Shown here: positions 1 through 8,459 of the stretch, piece by piece
How positions within the stretch are numbered: the stretch's first letter is position 1
Layout of the letters: every line of letters starts with the position of its first letter
Assembly (NCBI RefSeq): GCF_023336755.1
Contig: NZ_JALZWP010000001.1
Coordinates: 327,959-391,958 of the forward strand
Reading direction: 5' to 3'
DNA length: 64,000 nt
Source of the DNA: Roseinatronobacter domitianus
Lineage (GTDB): Bacteria > Pseudomonadota > Alphaproteobacteria > Rhodobacterales > Rhodobacteraceae
Notes under the pieces: generated by a model
Seen by the model: only the letters and a program-made list of their open reading frames with translations
The model's database searches: none
What the model was told of the DNA's origin: nothing
Position numbers and translations under genes: made by a program

Positions 1-399
1 AGCGCCGAACTCGCGGTCGAACCCCTCGACCACCACGTCCAGATAGCTGAGCTTGATGGGCGCTGTGTGGCTGGCCTTGTCTGCATCTTGCGCTGCAATC
101 GCGTAGATCATCGCCGGGCGAATGGGGCCGCGTGCGAATGCCCCCGCGCCCAGCGCATGGCGCTGGTAGCCGGTTTCACGCAGATCAAGCGCCGCCCAGT
201 CATTGCCCGGCACCCGCGCCACCAGCCCGTCTATTTGCGCCCCCGCATCGGGCACGACGCTCAGAAACGTCCGCCCCAAGCTGCGCGCCATGCGCCATTC
301 GCGACGCCAGCCGCGAATCGTAACCGGCAGCGCATCGGGGTAATCATGGGTATGGCGGTTCACCAACGACCCGTAGCCAAAGAAAAAAGCATCATCCAT
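1..399 (-). CDS. Gamma-glutamylcyclotransferase-like protein, C-terminus cut by window edge
   Basis: The frame opens with ATG at 399 on the minus strand and is still open at base 1, giving 133 residues. The start MDDAFFFGYGSLVNR carries the GYGSL loop (residues 8-12) that binds the gamma-glutamyl group in the GGCT/AIG2 fold, and E75 in RETGY sits where the family has its catalytic acid. Members release 5-oxoproline from gamma-glutamyl peptides in the cytosol. The gene diverges from the gcv operon, so the box at 438-457 could act on either side. The fold is well supported; the exact substrate is not. Confidence 0.75.
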   Translation of the reverse strand, partial: MDDAFFFGYGSLVNRHTHDYPDALPVTIRGWRREWRMARSLGRTFLSVVPDAGAQIDGLVARVPGNDWAALDLRETGYQRHALGAGAFARGPIRPAMIYAIAAQDADKASHTAPIKLSYLDVVVEGFDREFGA

Positions 400-437
400 G
401 TCGCGTAAATGTGGCCTGTGTCGCACAATGACAAGGG

Positions 438-457
438 TTTGCAAAAAGGCTTGCAAA
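438..457. promoter_or_regulatory. PccR-type operator box upstream of the gcv operon
   Basis: The sequence reads TTTGCAAA, four bases, CTTGCAAA. This fits the TTTGCAAA-N4-TTTGCAAA pattern that I recall for the Rhodobacter propionyl-CoA regulator PccR, with one mismatch. A pccR gene lies at 5605-6999, and similar boxes precede it and pccB. The right half overlaps the predicted -35 of gcvT. Binding is inferred. Confidence 0.55.
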
Positions 458-480
458 TGCGACACGCGATCCGGTAACAC
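451..480 (+). promoter_or_regulatory. Predicted sigma70-type promoter of gcvTHP
   Basis: TTGCAA (451-456) and TAACAC (475-480) are spaced 18 bases apart. This would start transcription near 487, just where the glycine riboswitch begins. The match to consensus is modest; the fit to the riboswitch 5' end is the main support. Confidence 0.4.
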
Positions 481-488
481 CAAATTGC

Positions 489-648
489 AGACACGGGAGA
501 CATTGGACCCATCCCAAGGCCGAAGGAGCAACCGCCCCGGTAAACTCTCAGGCAAAAGGACCGGTCTGCAAAAACACTCTGGAGAGTGGTGCATCCAGGC
601 ACCCGCCGACGGGATAACGATCTCAGGCGCAAGGACAGAGGGGGTAGG
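489..648 (+). promoter_or_regulatory. Tandem glycine riboswitch (gcvT element)
   Basis: Two consecutive aptamers are readable. The first has GGGAGA at 494-499, CCGAAGGAGCAA near 520-531 and CTCTCAGGCAAAAGGACCGG near 545-564. The second starts with CTCTGGAGAG near 577 and has CCGACGGGATAA near 606-617 and ATCTCAGGCGCAAGGAC near 620-636. These are the conserved cores of glycine-binding tandem aptamers, which in many bacteria turn on glycine cleavage when glycine is high. It ends about 33 bases before the gcvT start, so the switch overlaps the leader of the operon. Confidence 0.93.
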
Positions 649-680
649 GCGCGATCACGCGCAGACCAAAAGGGGCCTTT

Positions 681-1796
681 ATGTCTGATACCTTGCGCCG
701 AACACCGCTTTATGACCTGCACACAGAGCTTGGCGGCAAAATTGTGCCTTTCGCGGGCTATGCGATGCCCGTGCAATACCCGATGGGCGTTATGGGCGAG
801 CACACCCACACGCGCAGCCATGCGGGCTTGTTTGATGTCAGCCATATGGGGCAGGTCATTTTGCGCGGGCCGGATGCCGCTTTGGCGCTGGAACGTCTGG
901 TGCCGGTCGATGTGGCGGGGCTGGCGGAAGGGCGGCAGCGCTACGCCATGTTCACCAATGACAAGGGCGGCATTCTGGACGACCTGATGGTCGCCAATCG
1001 CGGCGATCACCTGTTTTTGGTGGTCAATGCGGCCTGCAAGGCGGCCGATATTGCCCATATGCGCGCGCATTTGCCAGAGTTGGAGGTGCGCGAGATCACC
1101 GACCGCGCGCTGCTGGCGCTGCAAGGGCCGGGCGCAGAGGCGGCTTTAAACGCGCTGCTGCCCGGCGTGGCGGACATGCGCTTTATGGATGTGGCTACGT
1201 TTGACTGGCAAGGCCATGCGTTGTGGGTCTCTCGGTCCGGCTACACGGGCGAGGACGGGTATGAAATTTCCGTGCCCGATGCGCAGGCCACGGCTTTTGC
1301 CCGCGCACTGCTGGCCCAGCCTGATGTCGCCCCAATTGGCCTTGGCGCGCGCGACAGTTTGCGGCTGGAAGCGGGGCTGTGCCTGTATGGCCATGACATT
1401 ACCGAAATGACCTCGCCGGTTATGGCGGGGCTGCAATGGGCCATCCAGAAAGCCCGCCGCGCGGGTGGCGCGCGCGAAGGCGGCTTTCCCGGTGCCGAGC
1501 GTATCCTGCAAGAACTGGCCGACGGCCCATTGGCGATCCGTGTCGGCCTGCGCCCCGAGGGGCGCGCGCCGATGCGCGAAGGCACCGTGCTGTGGGACGC
1601 ACCCGAGGGCGGTCGCAATCTGGGCGGTGTCACGTCCGGCGGCTTCGGCCCCAGCATTGGCGCACCCATCGCGATGGGATATATTCCCACCACCAGCGCC
1701 CAACCCGGCACCCGCCTTTGGGGCGAGGTGCGGGGCAAGCGTCTGCCGGTCACGGTCTGTGACCTTCCGTTTCGACCTTCCACCTATAAGCGCTGA
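681..1796 (+). CDS. gcvT: Aminomethyltransferase, T-protein of the glycine cleavage system
   Basis: The protein has 371 residues, the usual length. It moves the aminomethyl group from lipoyl-GcvH to tetrahydrofolate, releasing ammonia and forming methylene-THF in the cytosol. Family signatures include SGYTGEDGYEIS and LGARDSLRLEAGLCLYGHDI in the folate-binding domain, followed by the C-terminal barrel ending in GYIPT..PGT. It is the first gene after the glycine riboswitch and is followed 12 bases later by gcvH, then gcvP, so all three are probably one transcript controlled by glycine. The start is ATG after a short AAAAGGGGCC ribosome site. Confidence 0.95.
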   Translation: MSDTLRRTPLYDLHTELGGKIVPFAGYAMPVQYPMGVMGEHTHTRSHAGLFDVSHMGQVILRGPDAALALERLVPVDVAGLAEGRQRYAMFTNDKGGILDDLMVANRGDHLFLVVNAACKAADIAHMRAHLPELEVREITDRALLALQGPGAEAALNALLPGVADMRFMDVATFDWQGHALWVSRSGYTGEDGYEISVPDAQATAFARALLAQPDVAPIGLGARDSLRLEAGLCLYGHDITEMTSPVMAGLQWAIQKARRAGGAREGGFPGAERILQELADGPLAIRVGLRPEGRAPMREGTVLWDAPEGGRNLGGVTSGGFGPSIGAPIAMGYIPTTSAQPGTRLWGEVRGKRLPVTVCDLPFRPSTYKR

Positions 1797-1808
1797 GGAG
1801 CGTTCCCA

Positions 1809-2168
1809 ATGAAATATACCGAAGAGCATGAATGGCTGCGCATCGAGGGTGATAGCGTTGTCGTGGGCATTACCGAACATGCCGCCGAACAGCTTGGCGA
1901 TGTGGTGTTTGTGGAATTGCCAGAGATCGAGGCCGTGGTCGCCAAAGGTGACGAGGTCTGCGTGATCGAATCGGTCAAGGCCGCATCCGACATTCTGGCC
2001 CCCGTCGATGGCGAGATCACCGAAGTGAACGAGGCGCTGACCGACAATCCCGGCTTGGTGAATGAAGACCCGCAGGGCGACGCGTGGTTCTTCAAGATGA
2101 AGCTGGATGACCTATCGGTCCTCGACGATCTGATGACCGAGGATGAATACAAGGACTTCCTTGGATAA
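1809..2168 (+). CDS. gcvH: Glycine cleavage system H protein
   Basis: This 119-residue lipoyl carrier shuttles the aminomethyl intermediate between the P, T and L proteins. The lipoylation lysine is K57 in [10 protein letters not shown], the standard motif. The protein starts [10 protein letters not shown] as in other GcvH proteins and is full length. A GAGGAG ribosome site sits just after the gcvT stop, so translation is likely coupled. No L-protein (dihydrolipoyl dehydrogenase) gene is in the cluster; as usual it is probably shared with the 2-oxoacid dehydrogenases encoded elsewhere. Confidence 0.96.
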   Translation: MKYTEEHEWLRIEGDSVVVGITEHAAEQLGDVVFVELPEIEAVVAKGDEVCVIESVKAASDILAPVDGEITEVNEALTDNPGLVNEDPQGDAWFFKMKLDDLSVLDDLMTEDEYKDFLG

Positions 2169-2195
2169 CCCCCTATTTTAAAAGGCCATAACTGC

Positions 2196-5036
2196 ATGAC
2201 CTACACCCCCACCGACTACAACCCTTATGATTTCGCCAACCGCCGCCATATCGGGCCAACCCCTGACGAGATGGCGCAGATGTTGCAGGCGGTGGGGTGT
2301 GACAGTCTGGACCAACTCATCGACCAGACCATCCCGGCGGACCTGCGCCAGCCCGACCCGCTGACATGGCCTGCTTTGTCAGAAGGCGAATTGCTGGACC
2401 GTATGCGTGCGGTGGGGGCAAAGAACGCCGTTATGACCAGCCTGATCGGGCAAGGCTATTATGGCACGGTCACGCCGCCCGCGATCTTGCGTAATATCTT
2501 TGAGAACCCCGCTTGGTATACCGCCTACACGCCCTACCAGCCCGAAATCGCCCAAGGGCGGCTGGAAGCGCTGTTGAACTTCCAGACCATGGTTTCGGAT
2601 CTGACCGGGCTGCCGGTGGCCAATGCCTCGCTTCTGGACGAATCCACCGCATGCGCCGAAGCAATGGTGATGGCGCAGCGCGTGGCGAAATCAAAAGCAA
2701 CGGCGTTTTTTGTCGATGAAAACTGTCACCCGCAGAATATTGCCGTGGTCCAGACCCGCGCCGCGCCGCTGGGAATAGAGGTCATCGTCGGCGCGCCCGA
2801 AGATTGCCCCGCTGACCGCGTTTTCGCGGCTCTGTTCCAGTATCCCGGCACTTATGGCGACCTGCGAGATTTCCGCCCGCAGATCGACGCGCTTCATGCC
2901 AACAAGGCACTGGCCATTCTGGCAACCGACCTGCTGGCGCTGACCATGATCGTGGAACCCGGCGCGCTTGGCGCGGATATCGCTGTGGGCAGCGCCCAGC
3001 GCTTCGGCGTGCCCATGGGCTATGGTGGCCCGCATGCGGCGTTTATTTCCTGCCGCGATGCTTACAAACGCTCCATGCCGGGGCGGATTGTGGGTGTCAG
3101 TGTCGATGCGCGCGGCAACCAAGCCTACCGGCTATCGCTGCAAACGCGCGAACAGCATATCCGGCGCGAGAAGGCCACGTCAAACGTCTGCACCGCGCAG
3201 GCGCTGCTGGCGGTGATGGCGTCGATGTATGGTGTGTTTCACGGCCCCCAAGGTCTGCGCGCCATTGCAGAACGGGTGCATGGGCTGACCGAACGCCTGT
3301 ATCGCGCGTTGCGCGCCGCCGGTGCGCAGGTCGTGGTCAAGGATTTCTTCGACACGATCACGATAGAGGTGGGCGTGGGCCAAGCGGGCATCCTTGCCGC
3401 CGCGCGCGCTGAAGGGCTGAACCTGCGCAAGATCGGCACCACCCATGTCGGCATTTCGCTTGATGAAACCAGCGATGAGCGCGTGGTCATGCGCGTGCTG
3501 CGCGCTTTCGGAATTGACGGTGTGCCGCCGCATCGGGGCGAACTGGGCTTTACGGATACGTTCCTGCGCCAGTCAGAGTACCTGACGCACCCGATTTTCC
3601 ACATGAACCGCGCCGAGACCGAGATGATGCGTTACATGCGCCGCTTGTCGGACCGCGATCTGGCGTTGGACCGCGCGATGATTCCGCTTGGGTCTTGCAC
3701 CATGAAGCTGAACGCGGCGGCGGAAATGATTCCGCTGTCATGGCCCGAATTTTCCAGCCTGCACCCATTCTGCCCACCCGACCAGGCGCAAGGCTATGCA
3801 GAGGCGATTTTCGACCTGAAAGCCAAGCTGTGCGAGATCACGGGCTATGATGACATGTCCATGCAACCCAATTCCGGCGCGCAGGGCGAATATGCGGGAT
3901 TGCTGACCATTCAGGCCTACCACCGCGCGCGGGGCGATACGGGCCGTGACATTTGCCTGATCCCGATGTCGGCGCATGGCACCAACCCGGCCTCTGCGCA
4001 GATGTGCGGCATGCAGGTGGTCGTTGTGAAATCGGCCCCGAATGGCGATGTCGATCTGGACGATTTCCGCGCCAAGGCCGAACAGGCAGGCGACCGGCTG
4101 GCGGCTTGCATGATTACCTATCCGTCCACCCATGGCGTGTTTGAAGAAACCGTGCGCGAGGTGTGCAAGATCACGCATGACCACGGTGGGCAGGTCTATA
4201 TCGACGGCGCGAACCTGAACGCGATGGTGGGGCTTGTGAAACCGGGTGAGATTGGCGGCGATGTCAGCCACCTGAACCTGCACAAGACATTCGCCATCCC
4301 GCATGGCGGCGGCGGTCCCGGCATGGGGCCGATCGGGGTGAAAGCGCATCTGGCGCCGTTCCTGCCCGGCCATCCGCAAACCGGTGGTGCCGAGGGGCCG
4401 GTGTCGGGCGCGCCTTATGGGTCCGCGTCCATCCTGCTGATATCGTGGGCTTATTGCCTGATGATGGGCGGGCCGGGGCTGACACAGGCCACGCGCGTTG
4501 CGATCCTGAACGCCAATTACATCGCGGCGCGCCTGCGCGGGGCTTATGACATCCTGTTCATGGGCAACAAAGGCCGGATCGCGCATGAGTGTATCCTCGA
4601 CACGCGGCCTTTTGCCGATGTGGGTGTCACGGTGGATGACATTGCAAAGCGGTTGATCGACAACGGTTTTCACGCTCCAACCATGAGCTGGCCGGTGTCG
4701 GGCACGCTGATGGTAGAACCGACGGAATCGGAAACCAAGGTCGAAATCGACCGCTTCATCACCGCCCTTCTGGCCATCCGCGAGGAGATCCGGGCAGTGG
4801 AACGCGGCGAGGTTACGCCAGAGGCCAGCCCGCTGCGCCACGCTCCGCATACGGTCGAAGACCTGATCGCCGATTGGGACCGTAGCTACACGCGCGAAGC
4901 GGGCTGCTTCCCGCCCGCAAGTTTCCGGGGCGACAAGTATTGGCCGCCCGTGGGCCGGGTGGACAACGTGTTCGGAGACCGCAACCTTGTCTGCACCTGC
5001 CCGCCGGTCGAAAGCTACGCGCAGGCTGCAGAGTGA
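2196..5036 (+). CDS. gcvP: Glycine dehydrogenase (decarboxylating), P-protein
   Basis: The protein has 946 residues and is the single-chain, fused form of the enzyme rather than the split GcvPA/GcvPB form. It decarboxylates glycine using pyridoxal phosphate and loads the aminomethyl group onto GcvH. The PLP lysine is K697 in [17 protein letters not shown], followed by the glycine-rich loop. The N-terminal half (YANRRHIGP-like start, DESTACAEA) and the C-terminal half ([14 protein letters not shown]) are both intact. It lies 27 bases after gcvH, with AAAAGG as a ribosome site, and a strong hairpin terminator follows at 5043. Confidence 0.96.
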   Translation: MTYTPTDYNPYDFANRRHIGPTPDEMAQMLQAVGCDSLDQLIDQTIPADLRQPDPLTWPALSEGELLDRMRAVGAKNAVMTSLIGQGYYGTVTPPAILRNIFENPAWYTAYTPYQPEIAQGRLEALLNFQTMVSDLTGLPVANASLLDESTACAEAMVMAQRVAKSKATAFFVDENCHPQNIAVVQTRAAPLGIEVIVGAPEDCPADRVFAALFQYPGTYGDLRDFRPQIDALHANKALAILATDLLALTMIVEPGALGADIAVGSAQRFGVPMGYGGPHAAFISCRDAYKRSMPGRIVGVSVDARGNQAYRLSLQTREQHIRREKATSNVCTAQALLAVMASMYGVFHGPQGLRAIAERVHGLTERLYRALRAAGAQVVVKDFFDTITIEVGVGQAGILAAARAEGLNLRKIGTTHVGISLDETSDERVVMRVLRAFGIDGVPPHRGELGFTDTFLRQSEYLTHPIFHMNRAETEMMRYMRRLSDRDLALDRAMIPLGSCTMKLNAAAEMIPLSWPEFSSLHPFCPPDQAQGYAEAIFDLKAKLCEITGYDDMSMQPNSGAQGEYAGLLTIQAYHRARGDTGRDICLIPMSAHGTNPASAQMCGMQVVVVKSAPNGDVDLDDFRAKAEQAGDRLAACMITYPSTHGVFEETVREVCKITHDHGGQVYIDGANLNAMVGLVKPGEIGGDVSHLNLHKTFAIPHGGGGPGMGPIGVKAHLAPFLPGHPQTGGAEGPVSGAPYGSASILLISWAYCLMMGGPGLTQATRVAILNANYIAARLRGAYDILFMGNKGRIAHECILDTRPFADVGVTVDDIAKRLIDNGFHAPTMSWPVSGTLMVEPTESETKVEIDRFITALLAIREEIRAVERGEVTPEASPLRHAPHTVEDLIADWDRSYTREAGCFPPASFRGDKYWPPVGRVDNVFGDRNLVCTCPPVESYAQAAE

Positions 5037-5042
5037 CCCCCG

Positions 5043-5070
5043 AAAGCCCCGGCACCGCGCCGGGGCTTTT
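5043..5070 (+). terminator. Rho-independent terminator of gcvTHP
   Basis: AAAGCCCCGGC (5043-5053) pairs with GCCGGGGCTTT (5059-5069) across a five-base loop and runs into a T-rich tail. It begins 6 bases after the gcvP stop. Confidence 0.88.
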
Positions 5071-5146
5071 GTCTTGCCTCGCCGGCGGGATACGGGCAGA
5101 ACGCTGGCTCTATATCCGTGTAATATTGTAAGTTGGAGTATGAGAT

Positions 5147-5575
5147 ATGGGGCTTTGGTCCTTTGCAAAATCCGCAGGCAAGAAACTTTTTGGCGCAAGT
5201 GCCGCCGAGGCTTCGACCCCCGATCCTGAAAAACTGAAAGCCGAAATCGCCGATCTGGGGCTGGATGCCACGGGTGTCGAGATCAAGGTCGAGGGCGATA
5301 AAGTCGTCGTCGAGGGCCGCGCCGTCAGCGCTGAGATGCAGGAAAAGATTATCCTTGCTGTCGGCAACGTCGAAGGCGTGGCAGAGGTCGAGGCCGAAGA
5401 TGACGCGGTCGCCCCCGTTTTTCACACCGTGGTCAAAGGCGACACGTTATCGGCCATCGCTAAGACAACGCTAGGCAGTGCCAACCGCTACCCGGAGATT
5501 TTCGAGGCGAACCGCCCGATGCTGACCCATCCCGATAAAATCTATCCCGGTCAGGTTCTGCGTATCCCGCAATAA
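5147..5575 (+). CDS. kbp: BON and LysM domain protein, potassium-binding Kbp/YgaU type
   Basis: The protein has 142 residues with a BON domain at about 20-80 and a C-terminal LysM domain at about 90-141 (HTVVKGDTLSAIAKTTLGS to YPGQVLRIPQ). The order, length and start (MGLWSFAKSAGKKLFG) match E. coli YgaU/Kbp, a cytoplasmic potassium sensor needed for growth at high K+. No signal peptide is visible, in line with a cytoplasmic place despite the LysM domain. It stands alone between the gcv terminator and its own hairpin at 5582. The symbol is by homology; a general LysM annotation would also be defensible. Confidence 0.85.
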   Translation: MGLWSFAKSAGKKLFGASAAEASTPDPEKLKAEIADLGLDATGVEIKVEGDKVVVEGRAVSAEMQEKIILAVGNVEGVAEVEAEDDAVAPVFHTVVKGDTLSAIAKTTLGSANRYPEIFEANRPMLTHPDKIYPGQVLRIPQ

Positions 5576-5581
5576 TCCTTT

Positions 5582-5604
5582 GGCCCGACGTTCGGCGTCG
5601 GGCC
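5582..5604. terminator. Hairpin terminator between kbp and pccR
   Basis: GGCCCGACG (5582-5590) pairs perfectly with CGTCGGGCC (5596-5604) around TTCGG. It lies between the convergent ends of kbp and pccR and could serve both; the T tract is short on the plus side (TTATT). Confidence 0.7.
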
Positions 5605-6999
5605 TTATTCCATGCTGTAGGGCAGGACATGGCGGTGGTCATGATCGACCCGCAGCCGCCGTTCGAGTGGTGGGACAGAGCGTTGGTGGCAATCCTCACG
5701 CTCGCAGATGCGGCAGGAAATACCGATCGGGTCGAACCCGCCCGCACGGTCCATTCCATCGGCATAGACCAGCGTATCGGCATGATCGATTTCGCATCCC
5801 AGCCCCAAAGCATAGCGCCGCACGGGGGCGTGAAACGACCCGCCCCCCTTGGCAATCGAGATCGACAGGCAGAAATATTGCACCCCATCCGGGGTTTCCG
5901 CCAGTTGGCGCAGAAAGCGGCCCGGTGTTTCAAACGCGCGGTGGACGTTCCATAACGGGCAAGCCCCGCCGAAGCGCGCGAATTGCAGGCGCGTGGCAGA
6001 GTGGCGCTTGGTGATGGTGCCCGCTTGGTCCACCCGGACGAAGAAGAACGGCACGCCTTTGGCGCCGGGGCGTTGCAGCGTGGATAGCCTGTGCGCGACC
6101 TGTTCCAACGATGCGCCGAACTGGTCGGCCAGCGTTTCCAGATCATGGCGGCAGGTTTGCGCCGCCGACAGGAAGCGCCGATAAGGCAGCAACGCCGCCC
6201 CCGCGAAGTAATTTGCCAGCCCGATTTTCGCAATCGCGCGGGATTCGTCCGACTGGAAGCGCGCCAGATCGAGCGTGGCATCCAGCAGGTTCGATTGCGT
6301 CAGCAGCGCGACTTGATGCAGCAATTGAAACGCCTGCGTGGCGTGGCTGGCCTTGGCAGAGATCTCCAGAATGCCGCTGGCCGGGTCATATTTGCGCAAG
6401 GGCGCACCGCGCACCATGCGCACGGTGACTTTCTGGCGGGCAAGCGTGGCAATGGCATGCTCTGTCATGTCCATTCCCGTGCCCGCCTGGGCCGCGAAAT
6501 GCTCGGCGGCACGGTCAACGGCGTCTATGTAGTTGTCGCAATAATGGAAGAAGTCGCGCACCTCTTCCCAAGGGCTTAGCCGCAGCGAGCTATCCTCGCG
6601 CCCCAAGGCTTCGTCCAGCGCGCCAAGCTGTTCTTGTGCCTGCCTGTAAGCGCGGTGCAGGTCCAGAAACGCCCGCGCGAAGCTGGAGGCATTGGCACCG
6701 ACCAACCGCAGATCGGGCAGCGATGGCGTGGCATTGGCGAAAAGCGGGTCGGCCAAGGCTTCGCGCAGATCCGACACCAGCCGTTCGCTGTCACCCGCCG
6801 ACAGCTCTGTTACGTCCAGCCCGAATTCGCGCGCAAGCGCCAGCACCACGGATGTGGAGAGCGGGCGGTTGTTGTTCTCCATCTGGTTCAGATAGGGCAG
6901 AGATACGCCCAACCGCGCCGCAAAATCTTTTTGCGTCAGCCCGATCTGGTTGCGAATTTCGCGCAGCTTCGCACCGGCATACAGCTTTTGTTGAGCCAT
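5605..6999 (-). CDS. pccR: Short-chain fatty acyl-CoA regulator PccR (XRE/ScfR family)
   Basis: The protein has 464 residues: an N-terminal XRE helix-turn-helix (about 8-65, GLTQKDFAARLGVSLPYLNQ), a degenerate IrrE/ImmA-like middle part (LLHQVALL), and a DUF2083-type C-terminus with a cysteine cluster CRICEREDC. This is the ScfR layout of Rhodobacter PccR, which senses propionyl-CoA status and controls pcc genes. An open frame continues upstream to 7062, but ATG at 6999 has the ribosome site AAAGGTG and gives the usual MAQQKLYAGAKLREIR start. TTTGCAAA boxes at 7009-7037 abut this site, so it probably controls itself. It sits near pccB, its expected target. Confidence 0.88.
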   Translation of the reverse strand: MAQQKLYAGAKLREIRNQIGLTQKDFAARLGVSLPYLNQMENNNRPLSTSVVLALAREFGLDVTELSAGDSERLVSDLREALADPLFANATPSLPDLRLVGANASSFARAFLDLHRAYRQAQEQLGALDEALGREDSSLRLSPWEEVRDFFHYCDNYIDAVDRAAEHFAAQAGTGMDMTEHAIATLARQKVTVRMVRGAPLRKYDPASGILEISAKASHATQAFQLLHQVALLTQSNLLDATLDLARFQSDESRAIAKIGLANYFAGAALLPYRRFLSAAQTCRHDLETLADQFGASLEQVAHRLSTLQRPGAKGVPFFFVRVDQAGTITKRHSATRLQFARFGGACPLWNVHRAFETPGRFLRQLAETPDGVQYFCLSISIAKGGGSFHAPVRRYALGLGCEIDHADTLVYADGMDRAGGFDPIGISCRICEREDCHQRSVPPLERRLRVDHDHRHVLPYSME

Positions 7000-7008
7000 G
7001 GGGCACCT

Positions 7009-7037
7009 TTTGCAAACTTGCAAGAAAGGTTTGCAAA
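7009..7037. promoter_or_regulatory. PccR-type box cluster in the pccR leader
   Basis: Three TTGCAA cores stand in a row: TTTGCAAA (7009-7016), CTTGCAAG (7017-7024) and TTTGCAAA (7030-7037). Centre distances are 8 and 13 bp, not the 12 bp of the canonical N4 box. The first core lies against the pccR ribosome site, which suits autorepression. Confidence 0.6.
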
Positions 7038-7051
7038 GCAGTCCCGGTCCG

Positions 7052-8263
7052 TCAAGCCCCAATCGCGCGGGCGCGAGAGATGACGTAGAGAATGCTGCCC
7101 ACGGCCAACCCGGTGGTGACGAACAGCATCACGATCAGCGGCTCCGCCCCGCTGCCCGGCGTTAGCAGCACGCCCGCCAAGGCGGACAGCGCCGCGCCTG
7201 CGCCAATCATGATCGCGCCGCCAATGCCGCTTGCGGACCCTGCCAGATGCGGACGCACCGACATCATCCCCGATGTGGCAGAGGGCAGGATCATCCCGTT
7301 GCCCAAGCCCACAAAAATGAAGCACCCGAAAAACACGAAACGGTTTTGCAGCCCGCCGAAGTAAAGCAGGCTCAGCAGCGCCATGCCGCCGAAATTGATA
7401 ACGGCACCGATCAGGATCATCCGGTCAATGCCAACCCGCGCGGCGAAGCGGCCAGAGGCGAAATTGCCCGCGGCGTAGCCCAAAGCGGGCGCACCAAAGA
7501 ACAGGCCCAGCATGGCCGGGGCCATGTCGAAAACCTGCGCGCCGACGAAAGGGGCGCCGCCCAAATACGCGAAAAACGCACCAGAGGCGAAGGATGAGGT
7601 CGCGCAATAGCCCCAGAACCGGCGCGAGCGCATCAGCTCTGGCATTTCAGCGAATTGCGCACGGAACGATCCCGCGCCGCCTTGTCGGGTTTCGCCCATG
7701 TCGCGCCAGCTTAGAAACAGCACCGCCACGCCGGCAAACAGCATCAGCCCGAAACTTCCGCGCCAGCCGAAGGCTTCATCCAGCAGGCCGCCCAAGGCCG
7801 GGGCCAGCATGGGCACCACCGCCATGCCCATCGTGACATAGCCAATGCGCGAGGCGGCATCGCCTTCGCCCAGGACATCACGAATGGCCGTGCGCGACAG
7901 CACGATCCCAGTGACCACGGCGGCTTGCAGCATCCGAAACAGCAGGAACACAACCACATTCGGGGCCAGAAGCGTGCCAATCGTGGCAATCACGAAGACC
8001 CACAGCGCCACCAGCATGACCGGGCGGCGGCCGTAGCGGTCCGACAGCGCGCCGATGAACACTTGCAAAACCGCATTAACCGCCAGGTAAAGCGAAACGG
8101 AAAGCTGAACCACCGCGTAATCGGTCTGGAAATAGGTGGCCATGCTGGGAAGCGATGGCAGAAACACGTTCATCGCCAGCGCGGCAATGGCCGATTGCGC
8201 GACCAGTGTTGCCACATGGGGTGGGGTCGTGCTGTCCAGAAAACGGGCTTGCGCGCTTGGCAT
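7052..8263 (-). CDS. Bcr/CflA-family multidrug MFS transporter
   Basis: The protein has 403 residues with about twelve hydrophobic segments. The loop between helices 2 and 3 reads GALSDRYGRRPVML, the MFS signature, and the start (FLPSLPSMATYFQTD) is typical of the Bcr/CflA group of drug and sulfonamide efflux proton antiporters. Its start at 8263 is preceded by AGGTGAG. It lies between pccR and pccB, on the pccR strand, and ends 53 bases before the pccR start. The PccR box cluster at 8342-8381 lies between it and pccB, so it could be co-controlled. Substrate unknown. Confidence 0.85.
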   Translation of the reverse strand: MPSAQARFLDSTTPPHVATLVAQSAIAALAMNVFLPSLPSMATYFQTDYAVVQLSVSLYLAVNAVLQVFIGALSDRYGRRPVMLVALWVFVIATIGTLLAPNVVVFLLFRMLQAAVVTGIVLSRTAIRDVLGEGDAASRIGYVTMGMAVVPMLAPALGGLLDEAFGWRGSFGLMLFAGVAVLFLSWRDMGETRQGGAGSFRAQFAEMPELMRSRRFWGYCATSSFASGAFFAYLGGAPFVGAQVFDMAPAMLGLFFGAPALGYAAGNFASGRFAARVGIDRMILIGAVINFGGMALLSLLYFGGLQNRFVFFGCFIFVGLGNGMILPSATSGMMSVRPHLAGSASGIGGAIMIGAGAALSALAGVLLTPGSGAEPLIVMLFVTTGLAVGSILYVISRARAIGA

Positions 8264-8341
8264 GTCTCACCTGCTTGGTGTTGCACATGTTCACTAAGCG
8301 CGTTTTGGTCTAAGTTCAAGCGCGGCATGATTGCGCTGCCA

Positions 8342-8381
8342 TTTGCAAATTAGCGGCTTAATTTGCAGATGGGTTTGCAAA
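8342..8381. promoter_or_regulatory. PccR operator upstream of pccB
   Basis: Three half-sites are present: TTTGCAAA (8342-8349), TTTGCAGA (8362-8369) and TTTGCAAA (8374-8381). The last two are separated by TGGG, the exact N4 spacing recalled for Rhodobacter PccR. The extra site lies 20 bp (about two helical turns) upstream of the second. It stands 78 bases before pccB. Confidence 0.82.
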
Positions 8382-8459
8382 TTATCAAAACTGTCCTTTT
8401 CAACCCCGCTTTGCGCAAGTATGTTGCGCTAAACCTATCTGCCGCCAAAGGGGGAGCGC

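Noticed and set aside
3738-5198. Long minus-strand frame (486 codons) opposite gcvP
   Set aside because: High-GC codon shadow; the translated chain is Arg/His/Gln-rich without motifs, while gcvP on the other strand is fully conserved.
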